NCBI GenBank assembly: GCA_035569695.1
Contig: DATMMO010000316.1
Location: 1 to 17,997 of the forward strand
DNA from: DASXMT01 sp035569695
Lineage (GTDB): Bacteria > Actinomycetota > Acidimicrobiia > Acidimicrobiales > RAAP-2
Reading direction: 5' to 3'
Length of the DNA: 17,997 bases
The notes below the pieces were generated by a model. That model was not told the origin of the DNA. It did not search any database and saw only the letters and a program-made list of their open reading frames with translations. The translations under genes and the position numbers were made by a program. Below are positions 1 through 7,697 of the stretch, piece by piece (the stretch's first letter is position 1; every line of letters begins with the position of its first letter).

Positions 1-112
1 GGGGGCCTGAGCGCGGGTGACTTCGCCCATGCCCCCGGGTACCATCGTGCACGAGGGCACCGGGCCGGACCGACCGAGTGAACGGTCCCGTTCGGACAGG
101 GGGTTCTGATCA

Positions 113-754
113 ATGGACCATTGGGACACAATTGCATCGGAGCGATTGGCCCTGGCCGATCAGCTCGACCTGTTCTCGCCGGAGCAGTGGGACACTCAGA
201 GCCTGTGCGATGCGTGGACGGTTCGCGATATAGCCGGTCACTTGGTGGTGCCCCACGTGACCTCGATCCCGGCCTTCCTGGTCACCTTCGTCGCTGCCGG
301 TGGCAGCTTCAGCCGGGCCAACGTGGCCGCCACCGCCAAACAAGCCAAACGTCCGACTTCTGACCTGGTGGCCGACATCCGGCGCTATGCCGAGAGCCGC
401 ACCAAGCCGCCGGGCTTCGGATCGGAGGCCCCCCTGGCCGAGGTGCTCGTGCACGGCCAGGACATCCGGATTCCTCTGGGCCTGGACGACACCACCGCCG
501 TCGCGTCCTGGGTCGCCGTGCTCGATTTCCTGGTCATGCCCAAGGCCCGCCGAGGCTTCGTGTCGCAGTCCGTCCAGGACTTCCACTTCGTGGCCAGCGA
601 CGTCGATTGGGCGCACGGCACCGGGGACGAAGTGCGGGGACCGGCCGTGGCCCTCGCTCTGACCATAATGGGTCGGAAGGCCCGGCTGGGCGACCTGAGC
701 GGGCCGGGAGCGTCGCGGCTGGGCGGAGGCGGCCACGGCCCCGTTGTTGGGTGA
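113..754 (+). CDS. Maleylpyruvate isomerase family protein (mycothiol-dependent, DinB-like fold)
   Basis: A 213-residue protein with the layout of the actinobacterial TIGR03083/MDMPI family, whose members are thought to use mycothiol as cofactor or to act as metal-dependent DinB-fold enzymes. The N-terminal helix ends in an IAGHLV motif (His43). A second motif, EVLVHGQDIRIPLG (about residues 110-123), supplies Glu110, His114 and Asp117, the usual metal-ligand region. The C-terminal stretch around residues 185-205 (GPAVALALTIMGRKA, then DLSGPG) matches the family's conserved tail. The ATG is preceded by AGGGGG about 11 bases upstream, a slightly long spacing. The gene stands alone, convergent with the small gene to its right. 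The family call is firm. The substrate is unknown, and true maleylpyruvate isomerase activity is unlikely to be inferable from sequence. Confidence 0.85.
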   Translation: MDHWDTIASERLALADQLDLFSPEQWDTQSLCDAWTVRDIAGHLVVPHVTSIPAFLVTFVAAGGSFSRANVAATAKQAKRPTSDLVADIRRYAESRTKPPGFGSEAPLAEVLVHGQDIRIPLGLDDTTAVASWVAVLDFLVMPKARRGFVSQSVQDFHFVASDVDWAHGTGDEVRGPAVALALTIMGRKARLGDLSGPGASRLGGGGHGPVVG

Positions 755-769
755 GCTTGCCCCAAGACG

Positions 770-1066
770 CTAGGAACCGGAGCGGGTCATGAGGACGCGA
801 TGGCGCAGCTCCGACCAGAAATCCGGGTAGCAGTTGCCGATCGCCTCGAGGTTGACGTGTGCAGGTACCGACGTCGCCGGTTCTCGCTCCAGGAGCATGG
901 CGAAGGTCTCTCGCACCACGCTGGCAGGCTCGACAGCCGACAGCCCAAGATCGTCGAGCAGGTCGGCCGGTGCCGTGACCCGGTGGCGCGTGGTGAGCAA
1001 TCCCTCGATGGCGGTGACCTCGTAGCGCCCGGTTTCCACCAATTGCACTTCAATGTGTGTCTGCAC
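770..1066 (-). CDS. Conserved small protein of unknown function
   Basis: A 98-residue soluble protein with no signal or membrane segment. The GTG start is chosen because AAGGAG lies eight bases upstream; the reading frame stays open further upstream but has no comparable ribosome site. The N-terminal half (HIEVQLVETGRYEVTAIEG) looks like beta strands. The second half carries FAMLLEREPATSV followed by VNLEAIGNCYPDF, a pattern I recall from small actinobacterial hypothetical proteins (FLLEREP...ILxxFxLxxIxxYFPEY); I know of no assigned function. Its stop lies 15 bases from the convergent isomerase-family gene. I see no catalytic motif. Confidence 0.7.
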   Translation of the reverse strand: MQTHIEVQLVETGRYEVTAIEGLLTTRHRVTAPADLLDDLGLSAVEPASVVRETFAMLLEREPATSVPAHVNLEAIGNCYPDFWSELRHRVLMTRSGS

Positions 1067-1169
1067 CCTGTCGTCTCCTTTCCATCGGGAGGGTGAGCCC
1101 CATCTATGGCCCTTCGTTACCCCGGAACGGCTCGCGATAACCAGGAGTCCATGGGCTGGATTTCTGGGC

Positions 1170-1188
1170 CCCGACATGGGTTGTCGGG
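1170..1188. terminator. Hairpin downstream of the PRC-barrel gene, possible terminator
   Basis: CCCGACA-TGGGT-TGTCGGG is a perfect seven-base-pair stem with a five-base loop. It starts 38 bases beyond the stop of the minus-strand PRC-barrel gene, in the gap before the small 98-residue gene. No T-tract follows on either strand, so termination is plausible but unproven. Confidence 0.35.
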
Positions 1189-1225
1189 TCACCCCTGCGA
1201 TTGGCCAGGATGCCCGACAGGCACC

Positions 1226-1594
1226 TCAGCGCCGAGCCAACCGGCGGCCGCTTTCGGTGTCGATGGGCGTGTAATTCAGCTGGAAGTGGTGGTACAGGGT
1301 CGACTCGTCCGCCTGCGACAACTCGTCCCCGTGCAGCTCGATGTCGGGCGCTTCCTTGACCTGCTCCTTGGATACGGACGCGACCAACTCATCGGGGCCG
1401 ACCCGGATGCCCCCCAGGGGGACAAAAGTCAGGTGGCGACCGACGACGCCCTCCTTGACCGTGGCGAACTGGGGCTGGTCGGTCTCGACATCGACGTAGA
1501 CGTCCTGCAGTTTGCCGATCTTCTCGCCGTAGCAATCGACGAGCATCTTCCCGTGCCATTCGGCGGCGTTCCATTTGGCTTGTTCCTCGGTCAT
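1226..1594 (-). CDS. PRC-barrel domain protein
   Basis: A 122-residue protein with one PRC-barrel domain (about residues 13-85): WHGKMLVDCYGEKIGKLQDV opens the barrel, followed by VYVDVETDQPQFATV, then LTFVPLGG. PRC barrels occur in RimM, photosynthetic reaction-centre H subunits and many small stress or stability proteins; this one is a stand-alone version. The start at MTEEQ is preferred over an in-frame ATG eleven codons upstream because GGAGG sits five bases before it. The tail (residues 86-122) is polar and probably flexible. It lies between unrelated small genes on the same strand, with gaps over 150 bases on each side, so it is probably transcribed alone. The domain call is firm; the cellular role is unknown. 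Confidence 0.85.
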   Translation of the reverse strand: MTEEQAKWNAAEWHGKMLVDCYGEKIGKLQDVYVDVETDQPQFATVKEGVVGRHLTFVPLGGIRVGPDELVASVSKEQVKEAPDIELHGDELSQADESTLYHHFQLNYTPIDTESGRRLARR

Positions 1595-1798
1595 GCCAGC
1601 CTCCATCTCGGACTGAAGTCGGGCCATCCCAACCTGGTTTTCCTACCCACCGTGAGTACTGGGTAAGCAGTGGCACCCCGAGCCTTCGGTCCTTCCCGTC
1701 CGCCAGATCACACGATTTGGAAATTCCGACGGGCGTAGGACATCAGGGGTGGGAGAACCCCGGAGTCGAACCCCGCCTTGCCCGCTGGAGCGGTTGGC

Positions 1799-1823
1799 AA
1801 TTGCTCGGCACCGCCGAGCAATT
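1799..1823. terminator. Perfect hairpin downstream of the iron permease-family gene
   Basis: AATTGCTCGGC-ACC-GCCGAGCAATT forms an 11-base-pair perfect stem with a three-base loop. It begins 11 bases after the stop codon of the minus-strand iron permease-family gene. That position fits a transcription terminator, although only the AT-rich foot of the stem stands in for a T-tract. The stem is symmetrical, so it could act in both directions. Confidence 0.5.
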
Positions 1824-1834
1824 ATGTCAACTGG

Positions 1835-2290
1835 TCACGCCTTCTTGGGCTCATCGACTGAGTCGGAACGCGCCGCACGCTGGCGCTCTTCTACCTCGCG
1901 CATCACTTCTCGCGGTGCTTCCTCCAACATCATCAGATGATCGCCTGCGCCGGGTATGGCCTTGAGGATCTCATCCAGCTTGCGTTGGGTGGCCGCCTGT
2001 TCGCGTGCCTGGGTGTGCTGGATGGCGAACACCATCATCAGGGTGATGGCCGAAGCCCCTACCTCGAACCCGGCCACCCACCCGGTGGGGAAGCCGAGGG
2101 ACGCACCGAGGGCGACGAGCGCAATGAGGGCCACCACGATGGAGAGGGCCACGCCGGGCAGCGAGCTGTAGTGCTCGACCCGGTAGAGAACCCGGCTGTT
2201 CCGAGGGAGGTTCGCCGTGCGCTGCACGATCCGGGGAGGAGCCGCCCTGGGCTCTACGCCTTCTTGGGGTCGGTTTCGTATCTGGTTCAT
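1835..2290 (-). CDS. Low-affinity iron permease family membrane protein
   Basis: A 151-residue protein of the low-affinity iron permease type (PF04120 family). Two hydrophobic segments are visible, about residues 45-65 (LPGVALSIVVALIALVAL) and 72-91, followed by the family signature QHTQAREQAATQRKLDEIL (about residues 91-109) and a charged cytoplasmic tail ending in EPKKA. The ATG at 2290 has AGGA four bases upstream. A TTG twelve codons earlier is possible but has a weaker site. Bacterial members are mostly uncharacterised and the transport role is inherited from a yeast name, so iron transport is an inference. A siderophore-interacting-type reductase lies about 770 bases away on the same strand, a weak iron-related context. 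A strong hairpin follows the stop. Confidence 0.8.
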   Translation of the reverse strand: MNQIRNRPQEGVEPRAAPPRIVQRTANLPRNSRVLYRVEHYSSLPGVALSIVVALIALVALGASLGFPTGWVAGFEVGASAITLMMVFAIQHTQAREQAATQRKLDEILKAIPGAGDHLMMLEEAPREVMREVEERQRAARSDSVDEPKKA

Positions 2291-2468
2291 GGGTTCCTGA
2301 CTGTGTTCGGGTGACGAGCCGGTCAACGCCGCCGTCCCTGATCGATACCCAGTTCCGTGCCCGCAGCCACAAAAACACTCATGGTGCCCGGGCTCAGGGC
2401 GAATCGACTCCGTATCCGGCTCGCCGGCGACCGGCTGTGGCGCGAACTGCCTGGCTGAGGTCAGAGCC

Positions 2469-2921
2469 CTATTCGGTCACGGCCCGAAAGTACCTGCCGT
2501 CGCCGGACTCGAATGGCATGGCGGCAATGCTGGTTGTCATCCGGTCGATGATGGCCATGGTGGCATCCTCCAGCACCTCGTCGGCCGACCGGTCGAAGTT
2601 GCCCAGTCTCGGGTGCTGGTGCACTCGTGTGACGACGTCGTGACAGAGCTCGAGCACCGGTTTCTGCTTGCGGGAGGGCCCGGGGATATCGCCGATCACG
2701 TACTGGTCGAGCTCACCGTGGGAAGCGAGCCTGAGGAGGACTCCGACAATGCGGGTGACGATCTCTTCCCGACGATCGAGGCGGATTGACTCCGGAACGG
2801 CGAGGCCCATGATGGCCTCGATGGCATGTTCATCGGTGACGATGTCGGGGATGGCGAACGACCTCCGCATGCGAAGCCACCAGCGCCTCATCAGCTCGGT
2901 GTCGTGCTCGTCGTCAGCCAT
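2469..2921 (-). CDS. Hypothetical protein, 150 aa
   Basis: I do not recognise this family. The protein is soluble and mostly helical by composition, with a basic aromatic N-terminus (MRRWWLRMRRSF) and a run of charged helices. The central segment DRREEIVTRIVGVLLRL and the later SADEVLEDATMAIIDRM look amphipathic. It ends ESGDGRYFRAVTE. The ATG at 2921 is chosen as the start of the conserved-looking block; an AAGGGCGG stretch lies about nine bases upstream. A longer open frame continues upstream into the reductase gene but reads as nonsense there. It could be transcribed with the upstream siderophore-interacting-type gene (133-base gap). The acid-rich pattern resembles small regulatory or toxin-immunity proteins, but nothing supports a specific function. 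Confidence 0.6.
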   Translation of the reverse strand: MADDEHDTELMRRWWLRMRRSFAIPDIVTDEHAIEAIMGLAVPESIRLDRREEIVTRIVGVLLRLASHGELDQYVIGDIPGPSRKQKPVLELCHDVVTRVHQHPRLGNFDRSADEVLEDATMAIIDRMTTSIAAMPFESGDGRYFRAVTE

Positions 2922-3054
2922 GGCGTAGAACCGCCCTTCGGTCTCACGGTTCGCAGTGCCGGGAGGGCCACCACACACCATTAAACAGGCGATCGCCGGA
3001 GGCTCGATCACTCCGGATGGAAGACTCGACGGCTCGGTACTCGGCCCGCCATCC

Positions 3055-3837
3055 TCAGCTGCCGCTGGTTGGCTCGCCGCGCTCGGTGTTGGGTAGACCC
3101 CGCCGCCAGTAGGCCTTGGCCGAGACCTGGTCCCGATCGAGCCCTCGCTCGGCCAGCGCCTGTTGGACGGCACGCACGACGCGGCTCTCGGCCGCAACAT
3201 AGACGTGACCCCTTCCGGTGGGCAGGTCCAGGTCAGTGAGCACCTCGAGCAGGAGCGAGGCGTCGCCGGGCACCGAGCGCCCGAGCCGGTGCAGCCAGCG
3301 GAGGTCCAACGACCCGATCTGGTTAGGGCCAAGAGCCTGCTCATCGGCCGGCGAATCGATCTCGAACAGCGCAGTGGCGACGGATGCGGGCTCGAGGGAT
3401 TCGAGCATGGCCAGGGCACCGGGCAGCCCGGTCTCGTCGCAGACGAAGAGGTGCCAATCGGCATCAGTGCGCACCGTGACTTTGCCCCGCGGTCCGATGG
3501 CGTCGATGCGGCAGCCGGGCTGGGCGGACCGGATCCAATCGGTCCCTGGTCCGGTTCCGTGCAGGGAGACGTCCAGGGTGACGGCCGCGGTGGCCGTGTC
3601 GAGCTGTCGGATGGTGTAGCGGCGGTTGACGACGTGCTCGCCGTCCTGGGGCACCCGCAACATCAGGTCCTGGCCGGCCAAGTAGCGGAGATCGGCGAGG
3701 CCAGGGCCGGTGAGAACCAGTCGGTACAGGTTGGGCGTGAGCGGCCCGGCGTCGACGACCTCGAGGTGCCAGAGGGAGGCGTCGGCCAGAGGCCCACCGG
3801 GGCGGCCCACCAGGTCCAGGAGTCGATCAGGGGTCAT
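3055..3837 (-). CDS. Siderophore-interacting protein (FAD/NAD(P)H ferric-siderophore reductase type)
   Basis: A 260-residue flavoprotein of the SIP/ViuB type, which reduces ferric siderophores in the cytoplasm to release iron. The FAD-binding barrel carries VNRRYTIRQLD (residues 70-80, the RxYT FAD motif) and IGPRGKV (114-120). The NAD(P)H-binding half has FVCDETGLPGALAML (131-145) and YVAAESRVVRAV (213-224), and ends in the family hallmark AKAYWRRG (240-247). The ATG at 3837 is preferred, with GGAG ten bases upstream; an in-frame GTG eleven codons earlier has a poorly spaced site. Length is normal for the family. No siderophore biosynthesis or uptake genes are in view, so the natural substrate is open. 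The family assignment is strong. Confidence 0.9.
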   Translation of the reverse strand: MTPDRLLDLVGRPGGPLADASLWHLEVVDAGPLTPNLYRLVLTGPGLADLRYLAGQDLMLRVPQDGEHVVNRRYTIRQLDTATAAVTLDVSLHGTGPGTDWIRSAQPGCRIDAIGPRGKVTVRTDADWHLFVCDETGLPGALAMLESLEPASVATALFEIDSPADEQALGPNQIGSLDLRWLHRLGRSVPGDASLLLEVLTDLDLPTGRGHVYVAAESRVVRAVQQALAERGLDRDQVSAKAYWRRGLPNTERGEPTSGS

Positions 3838-4065
3838 GTCGGCAACACTCCGGTGCGGTGCGTGTCCCACCGACCGGCTGTCGACGGGCCTCTTGACAGC
3901 ACCCTAACGGCCAGCCCGTACCGAAGGGTCATCTGGGCCAGGCCGGGATCCGGTCCGCGGTATAGCCTCGGCAGCACCTTCAACAGTGGAGAGTTAGCCA
4001 CTAGGGCTGGTCTCATCTGTCATGATCGTCGCACCCGCTCGTTCCCATCCATGGGCCGCTGACGC

Positions 4066-4707
4066 GTGACCGCGAATCGGCGCGGGGAACGGGAAGCGAC
4101 ACGGATCCCCTGGTGGTCGTTGGTCTCGGCTGCCGCAGGCCCGATTCTGCTCGTCGGCGGCTGGACGCTGGCCGAGTCTCGGCAGCCGCCGAACTACGAC
4201 CCCGTCCGGGACACGATCAGTGCGTTGGCCGCTTACGGGGCGACAGATCGCTGGATCATGACGTCGGCGCTGGCCGGGTTGGGTGCCTGTTATCTCATCA
4301 CCGCGGCGGGACTGACACCGGCCGGGGCAGCCGGACGATACGTCCTCGCCGTTGGAGGGGTGGGGACAGTGTTGGTTGCCGCCTTTCCCCAGCCGGCCGA
4401 GGGAAACTCGGTGGCCCACACCGTTGCCGCCACTGTTGCCCTCGTTGCCCTTGCCGCATGGCCAGCCTGTGCAGCACGACGACAGCCGTGTCCGTTGCTG
4501 CTGGCGCCGAAGGCGTCAGCTCTGGCCACACTGGGCCTCCTCGGGCTGGTGGGATGGTTCGCTCTGGAGCTTCATGGCGGTCAACGCGGCCTGGCCGAGC
4601 GGTTCGCCGCGGCAGGAGAGGCTCTGTGGCCGTTGGCCGTTGTCCTCACGTCGATGCGATTCCTCCGCCGCAGGGCGGAGGCCTCAGCGGCAACGCCGGC
4701 GTGCTGA
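4066..4707 (+). CDS. DUF998 family membrane protein
   Basis: A 213-residue integral membrane protein with about six hydrophobic segments (roughly residues 16-36, 63-82, 91-108, 117-137, 150-168 and 184-200). The DUF998 pattern is present: PVRDTISALAAYG (46-58) after the first helix, AAFPQP (105-110), then AHTVAATVALVALAAW, and GLAERF (175-180) before the last helix. GTG is the first in-frame start and has no clear ribosome site, so it may be leaderless or start slightly later. It diverges from the siderophore-interacting gene with 228 bases between them. Members are uncharacterised; no transport substrate can be assigned. Confidence 0.8.
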   Translation: MTANRRGEREATRIPWWSLVSAAAGPILLVGGWTLAESRQPPNYDPVRDTISALAAYGATDRWIMTSALAGLGACYLITAAGLTPAGAAGRYVLAVGGVGTVLVAAFPQPAEGNSVAHTVAATVALVALAAWPACAARRQPCPLLLAPKASALATLGLLGLVGWFALELHGGQRGLAERFAAAGEALWPLAVVLTSMRFLRRRAEASAATPAC

Positions 4708-4756
4708 CCTGAGAGGGGCCACATCCGTACAATGCTCCCACCTGAATATCCTCAGG
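4704..4756 (+). promoter_or_regulatory. Putative promoter and inverted repeat before the 386-aa esterase
   Basis: CTGACC (4704-4709) and TACAAT (4728-4733), separated by 18 bases, resemble a sigma-70/SigA promoter. At the expected transcription start lies the inverted repeat CCTGA-ATATCC-TCAGG (4741-4756), which could be an operator. The downstream gene starts at 4801 behind a very strong GGGGGGAG site. Prediction by eye only. Confidence 0.4.
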
Positions 4757-4800
4757 AATAGTCGAGGGCTGAGGACGCCCGGGATGAAGGGGGGAGCGGC

Positions 4801-5961
4801 ATGAAGCTGTACTTTGACGACGAATTCCTCGACGGCCAGCTCCAGCGAAGCATCGCCAAAGCCGATTCGGGCATGGCCAACGTCGGCGAGTGCCTCGCCA
4901 TTGCCGAACAGATCACCGTCGGCGATCGAAACAGTTGGTATGGAGCCTGGTCCCGTTTCGCATCCAACCTGGTCGACCAGGCCAATGAGGCCATAGCTGG
5001 CGGCCATCGGGTGAGCGCTCGCAGCGCACTGCTGCGAGCCGCCGAGTACTACCGGCAAGCGTTCTTTCTCCACCGAAACGACCTGGAGGGAGATGAGTTT
5101 CGAACTGCATACGCAGCCAGCGTGAAGGCCTTCCAGACTGCCCTCCCGTTGCTGGATGACCCCTCCACGATCCTGTCCCACGGTCTTTCCGGTTACCTGT
5201 TCGCTCCCCGAGAGGTGGCCGGGCCACTACCAACCATCCTCCACATCGGAGGGTACGACGGAACGGCCGAGGAGTTGTTCGCCTCGATCGCGCCGGCCCT
5301 TGAGCGCGGCTATGCGTTCGCGGCGATCGACGGCCCCGGTCAGGGTGCCATGCTGTACGACCACCACGTACCGATGCGGCCGGACTGGGAGAACGTGGTC
5401 CCGGGGATGGTCGATGCGCTGATCAAGCATCCAGAGGTCGACTCGGACCGGATCGTGCTGGTCGGGCGCTCGTTCGGGGGATTGCTCGCCCCGAGGGGAG
5501 CATCGGCCGAGCATCGTGTGGCGGCCATGATCGTGGATCCCGGTCAGTTGGACGTAGGGGCAGCGCTGATCGGTCGGCTGGGCGATCTGGGCCACCAGGT
5601 GGACGACCCGGCCGCAGACAGCCAGTTCGAGTCGCTGCTCACCATTCCCGCCCTCAATGCGCTCCTGGCCCCCCGCATGGTCACCCATGGCCTCACCCGC
5701 GTCCAGGAGTACTGCCGCGATCTTCTCCGCTATACCAACGCCGAGACGGCTGCGGCCATCACGTGCCCCAGCTTCGTGACCGACAACGAGACCGACCACG
5801 TCTCGACCGGACAGGGAAAGGCCCTCTTCGATCAGCTCACCTGTCCGAAGACGTTTCGATTGTTCACCAAGGCCGAAGGGGCAGAGGGCCATTGTGAGGG
5901 TTTGGCGCCGGTCGTGTTCTGGACGGCCGCCTTCGACTGGTTGGACAGCACCCTGACCTGA
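4801..5961 (+). CDS. Alpha/beta hydrolase, 2,6-dihydropseudooxynicotine hydrolase / FrsA-like
   Basis: A 386-residue serine hydrolase with an N-terminal helical cap (residues 1 to about 130, including RAAEYYRQAFFL) typical of the DUF1100/FrsA and dihydropseudooxynicotine hydrolase group, which cleaves C-C or ester bonds. The core begins at TILHIGGYDGTAEEL (145-159, oxyanion region). The nucleophile is Ser224 in VGRSFGG, the likely acid is Asp328 or Asp332 in VTDNETD, and the histidine is His364 in EGHCEG. A fitting GPGQG follows at 178-182. The start has GGGGGGAG five bases upstream. No membrane segment or signal is present, so it is cytoplasmic. Its stop overlaps an ATG in TGATG, and the DUF2237 gene follows closely, suggesting one transcript. 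The substrate is unknown; nicotine catabolism is not supported by other genes here. Confidence 0.85.
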   Translation: MKLYFDDEFLDGQLQRSIAKADSGMANVGECLAIAEQITVGDRNSWYGAWSRFASNLVDQANEAIAGGHRVSARSALLRAAEYYRQAFFLHRNDLEGDEFRTAYAASVKAFQTALPLLDDPSTILSHGLSGYLFAPREVAGPLPTILHIGGYDGTAEELFASIAPALERGYAFAAIDGPGQGAMLYDHHVPMRPDWENVVPGMVDALIKHPEVDSDRIVLVGRSFGGLLAPRGASAEHRVAAMIVDPGQLDVGAALIGRLGDLGHQVDDPAADSQFESLLTIPALNALLAPRMVTHGLTRVQEYCRDLLRYTNAETAAAITCPSFVTDNETDHVSTGQGKALFDQLTCPKTFRLFTKAEGAEGHCEGLAPVVFWTAAFDWLDSTLT

Positions 5962-6012
5962 TGACCGTTGGTGCGTGCCTATACAACCTCGCCGATAAGC
6001 GATACTGCGGGG

Positions 6013-6405
6013 ATGGCAGACCGAAACGTGTTGGGTGGAGAGCTGGAGTCCTGTAGTACGGACCCCCTGACCGGCTTCTACCGAGATGGGTGCTGCACCA
6101 CGGGCCCCGAGGACCTCGGCAGCCACACCATCTGTGCCGTCGTGACATCCGAGTTCCTCGAGCATCAGCGCCAGATAGGAAATGATCTCACCACGCCAAT
6201 GCCCCAGTACGGCTTTCCCGGCCTGGTCCCCGGGGATCGTTGGTGCGTGACCGCCGTGAACTGGTTACGCGCCCACCACGATGGAGCGGCGGCGTTCGTA
6301 GTCCTGGCCTCCACCCACGAGTCGGCGCTGGAGATCGTGCCCCTCCTGGCGCTCCAAGAGCACGCCGTGGACGTTCCCGCTAATCCGAGCGGCCTCGAGG
6401 AGTGA
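6013..6405 (+). CDS. DUF2237 family protein
   Basis: A 130-residue protein that matches the DUF2237 family across its length: NVLGGELESCSTDPLTGFYR (5-24), DGCCTTGPEDLGSHTICAVVT (25-45), GNDLTTPMPQYGFPGLVPGDRWC (57-78), and the C-terminal THESALEIVPLLALQEHAV. Five cysteines (14, 27, 28, 41, 78) lie in conserved motifs, and metal binding or redox sensitivity would fit, but the function is unknown. ATG at 6013 is chosen because homology-like sequence begins there; a TTG fifteen codons upstream is possible. It begins 51 bases after the esterase stop and is probably co-transcribed with it. Length is normal for the family. Confidence 0.88.
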   Translation: MADRNVLGGELESCSTDPLTGFYRDGCCTTGPEDLGSHTICAVVTSEFLEHQRQIGNDLTTPMPQYGFPGLVPGDRWCVTAVNWLRAHHDGAAAFVVLASTHESALEIVPLLALQEHAVDVPANPSGLEE

Positions 6406-6533
6406 CCTCCGGTCGCTGGTACATTTTTGATGTCTCTGTCAATATTCATTCCTGAGCCGTAGGTCCGCCTCGCACGGGATCCGGTTGTATCGGCCGCCGC
6501 GAACCTGCGCCGATTGATGAAGGAGTTGTGGGT

Positions 6534-7295
6534 ATGCGCTTCGTTCTGATCCACGGCGGATTCCACGGCGCGTGGTGCTGGAGTCGGACCATCCCCGAGC
6601 TGGAGAGGCTCGGACACGAGGCAATCGCCATGGATATCCCAGGGCACGGTGAGCGGGTCCACGAGGAAGCGACCATGGCCGGCCGTCTCGACTCGGTGCT
6701 CGCCGTGCTCCAAGCCGGCGACGTGCTCGTCGGGCACTCCGGGGGCGGGTTGGAGATCACGCTGGCGGCTGATGCCGCGCCGGAGCTGGTCAGCCACACC
6801 GTCTACCTAGCGGCGGCACTGCCGCTCGAAGACAGGCTCATGCAGGAAGCACTGGTCTACCGCGACAACGGCTCGTCGGAGGACGACTACGACGTCACCG
6901 GGATGCTGCAGCATCTGCGATTCAACGACGACGGATCGATGGAGTTTGCCAACGCCGAGGGGGCGAAGGCGCTCTTCTACCATGACTGCGATGAGGCGAC
7001 GATTCAGTGGGCCTTCGACCGACTGACCCCGGAAAAGGCCGGCGATACGGCCACGACACCGATCTCGGTTCCCCAGTTCTGGGATGCCGACCTCCCACGC
7101 AGCTTCATCGTGTGCTTGCAGGACCGCGCCCAGCCGCGCTGGCTGGCCGATGTGACCGCTCGTCGCCTCGGTGTCGAACCCCTGACCATCGACGCCTCGC
7201 ATTCGCCCTTCCTGAGCAGTCCCGGGGAACTGGCGCAGGTCCTCGTCCGGGCGACAACTACGAAACCGATCGGCCCCCTCAAGCCCAACGGCTGA
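6534..7295 (+). CDS. Alpha/beta hydrolase, EstC / plant methyl-esterase-like
   Basis: A 253-residue single-domain alpha/beta hydrolase of the EstC or salicylate-esterase type. It starts with the oxyanion motif FVLIHGGFHGAWCW (3-16), followed by AIAMDIPGHGE. The nucleophile is Ser69 in VLVGHSGGG, the likely acid Asp197 in VCLQDRA, and the histidine His223 in DASHSPF. ATG at 6534 has AAGGAG eight bases upstream; the GTG six bases earlier is too close to that site. No signal peptide, so cytoplasmic. A 128-base gap with an AT-rich patch separates it from the DUF2237 gene, so it may have its own promoter. It probably acts on a small ester or amide; the substrate is unknown. Confidence 0.87.
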   Translation: MRFVLIHGGFHGAWCWSRTIPELERLGHEAIAMDIPGHGERVHEEATMAGRLDSVLAVLQAGDVLVGHSGGGLEITLAADAAPELVSHTVYLAAALPLEDRLMQEALVYRDNGSSEDDYDVTGMLQHLRFNDDGSMEFANAEGAKALFYHDCDEATIQWAFDRLTPEKAGDTATTPISVPQFWDADLPRSFIVCLQDRAQPRWLADVTARRLGVEPLTIDASHSPFLSSPGELAQVLVRATTTKPIGPLKPNG

Positions 7296-7331
7296 TGACA
7301 TGCAGGGAGGACGAGCAGTACCGTCTGGTCT

Positions 7332-7667
7332 ATGCCCGATCCATTCAAGAAGCTACTGAATCCAGAAACCTCGGCTGATCGTGCCGCTGCCGTTGAAAGG
7401 GTGATGGCCGCGACCGAGCACCTCGGCCCGGAGGCCCAAGCTACGGCCCTCGCCAGTCTCGGCCCGCCTGATCAGCGAACTACCAATACCCTTTGGGTAA
7501 TCGTCGTCGCCGGTCTGGTGCTCGTCAGCTTGGCTGCCGTCGGTGGCCTCATTGCCTGGACCGGAAATGGAACGGCCCAGACCGACAAGTTGGTGACAGT
7601 GATCACCACGGCTCTGGCCGGACTGGTGGGGCTGTTCGTGCCTTCGCCTGTCTCGGGGAAGGGTTAA
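7332..7667 (+). CDS. Small membrane protein, unknown function
   Basis: A 111-residue protein. The N-terminal half is soluble (SADRAAAVERVMAATEHLG, an amphipathic helix). Two hydrophobic segments follow, about residues 52-76 (LWVIVVAGLVLVSLAAVGGL) and 86-106. It ends in a short polar tail VSGKG. It starts 36 bases after the EstC-like gene and may be in the same transcript; the ribosome site before ATG 7332 is weak, with GGGAGG about 20 bases upstream. It converges on the CocE-type hydrolase with only 30 bases between stops and no visible terminator. I do not recognise the family. Confidence 0.6.
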   Translation: MPDPFKKLLNPETSADRAAAVERVMAATEHLGPEAQATALASLGPPDQRTTNTLWVIVVAGLVLVSLAAVGGLIAWTGNGTAQTDKLVTVITTALAGLVGLFVPSPVSGKG

Positions 7668-7697
7668 GGCTGGGAACTTCAGCGCGCCGGTGCCGAT

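Noticed and set aside
1..112. Possible end of an upstream gene or a promoter at the left edge
   Set aside because: No frame there shows recognisable protein sequence and no clear -10/-35 pair is visible. Too short to call.
2922..3464. Upstream extension of the 150-residue hypothetical gene to 331 codons
   Set aside because: The extension overlaps the siderophore-interacting gene on the same strand in another frame and reads as Ser/Pro/Arg-rich nonsense.
3985..4002. AGTGG-N8-CCACT with GTTAGCC, as an iron-regulator (IdeR/DmdR) box for the siderophore-interacting gene
   Set aside because: The match to the known iron-box pattern is poor, with only one half-like segment, and it lies about 150 bases upstream of the start.
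3163..4062. Plus-strand open frame of 299 codons opposite the siderophore-interacting gene
   Set aside because: Antisense shadow of a well-supported gene. No domain and no ribosome site.
5227..6165. Minus-strand open frame of 312 codons opposite the esterase and DUF2237 genes
   Set aside because: Both plus-strand genes carry complete family motifs, and this frame has none.
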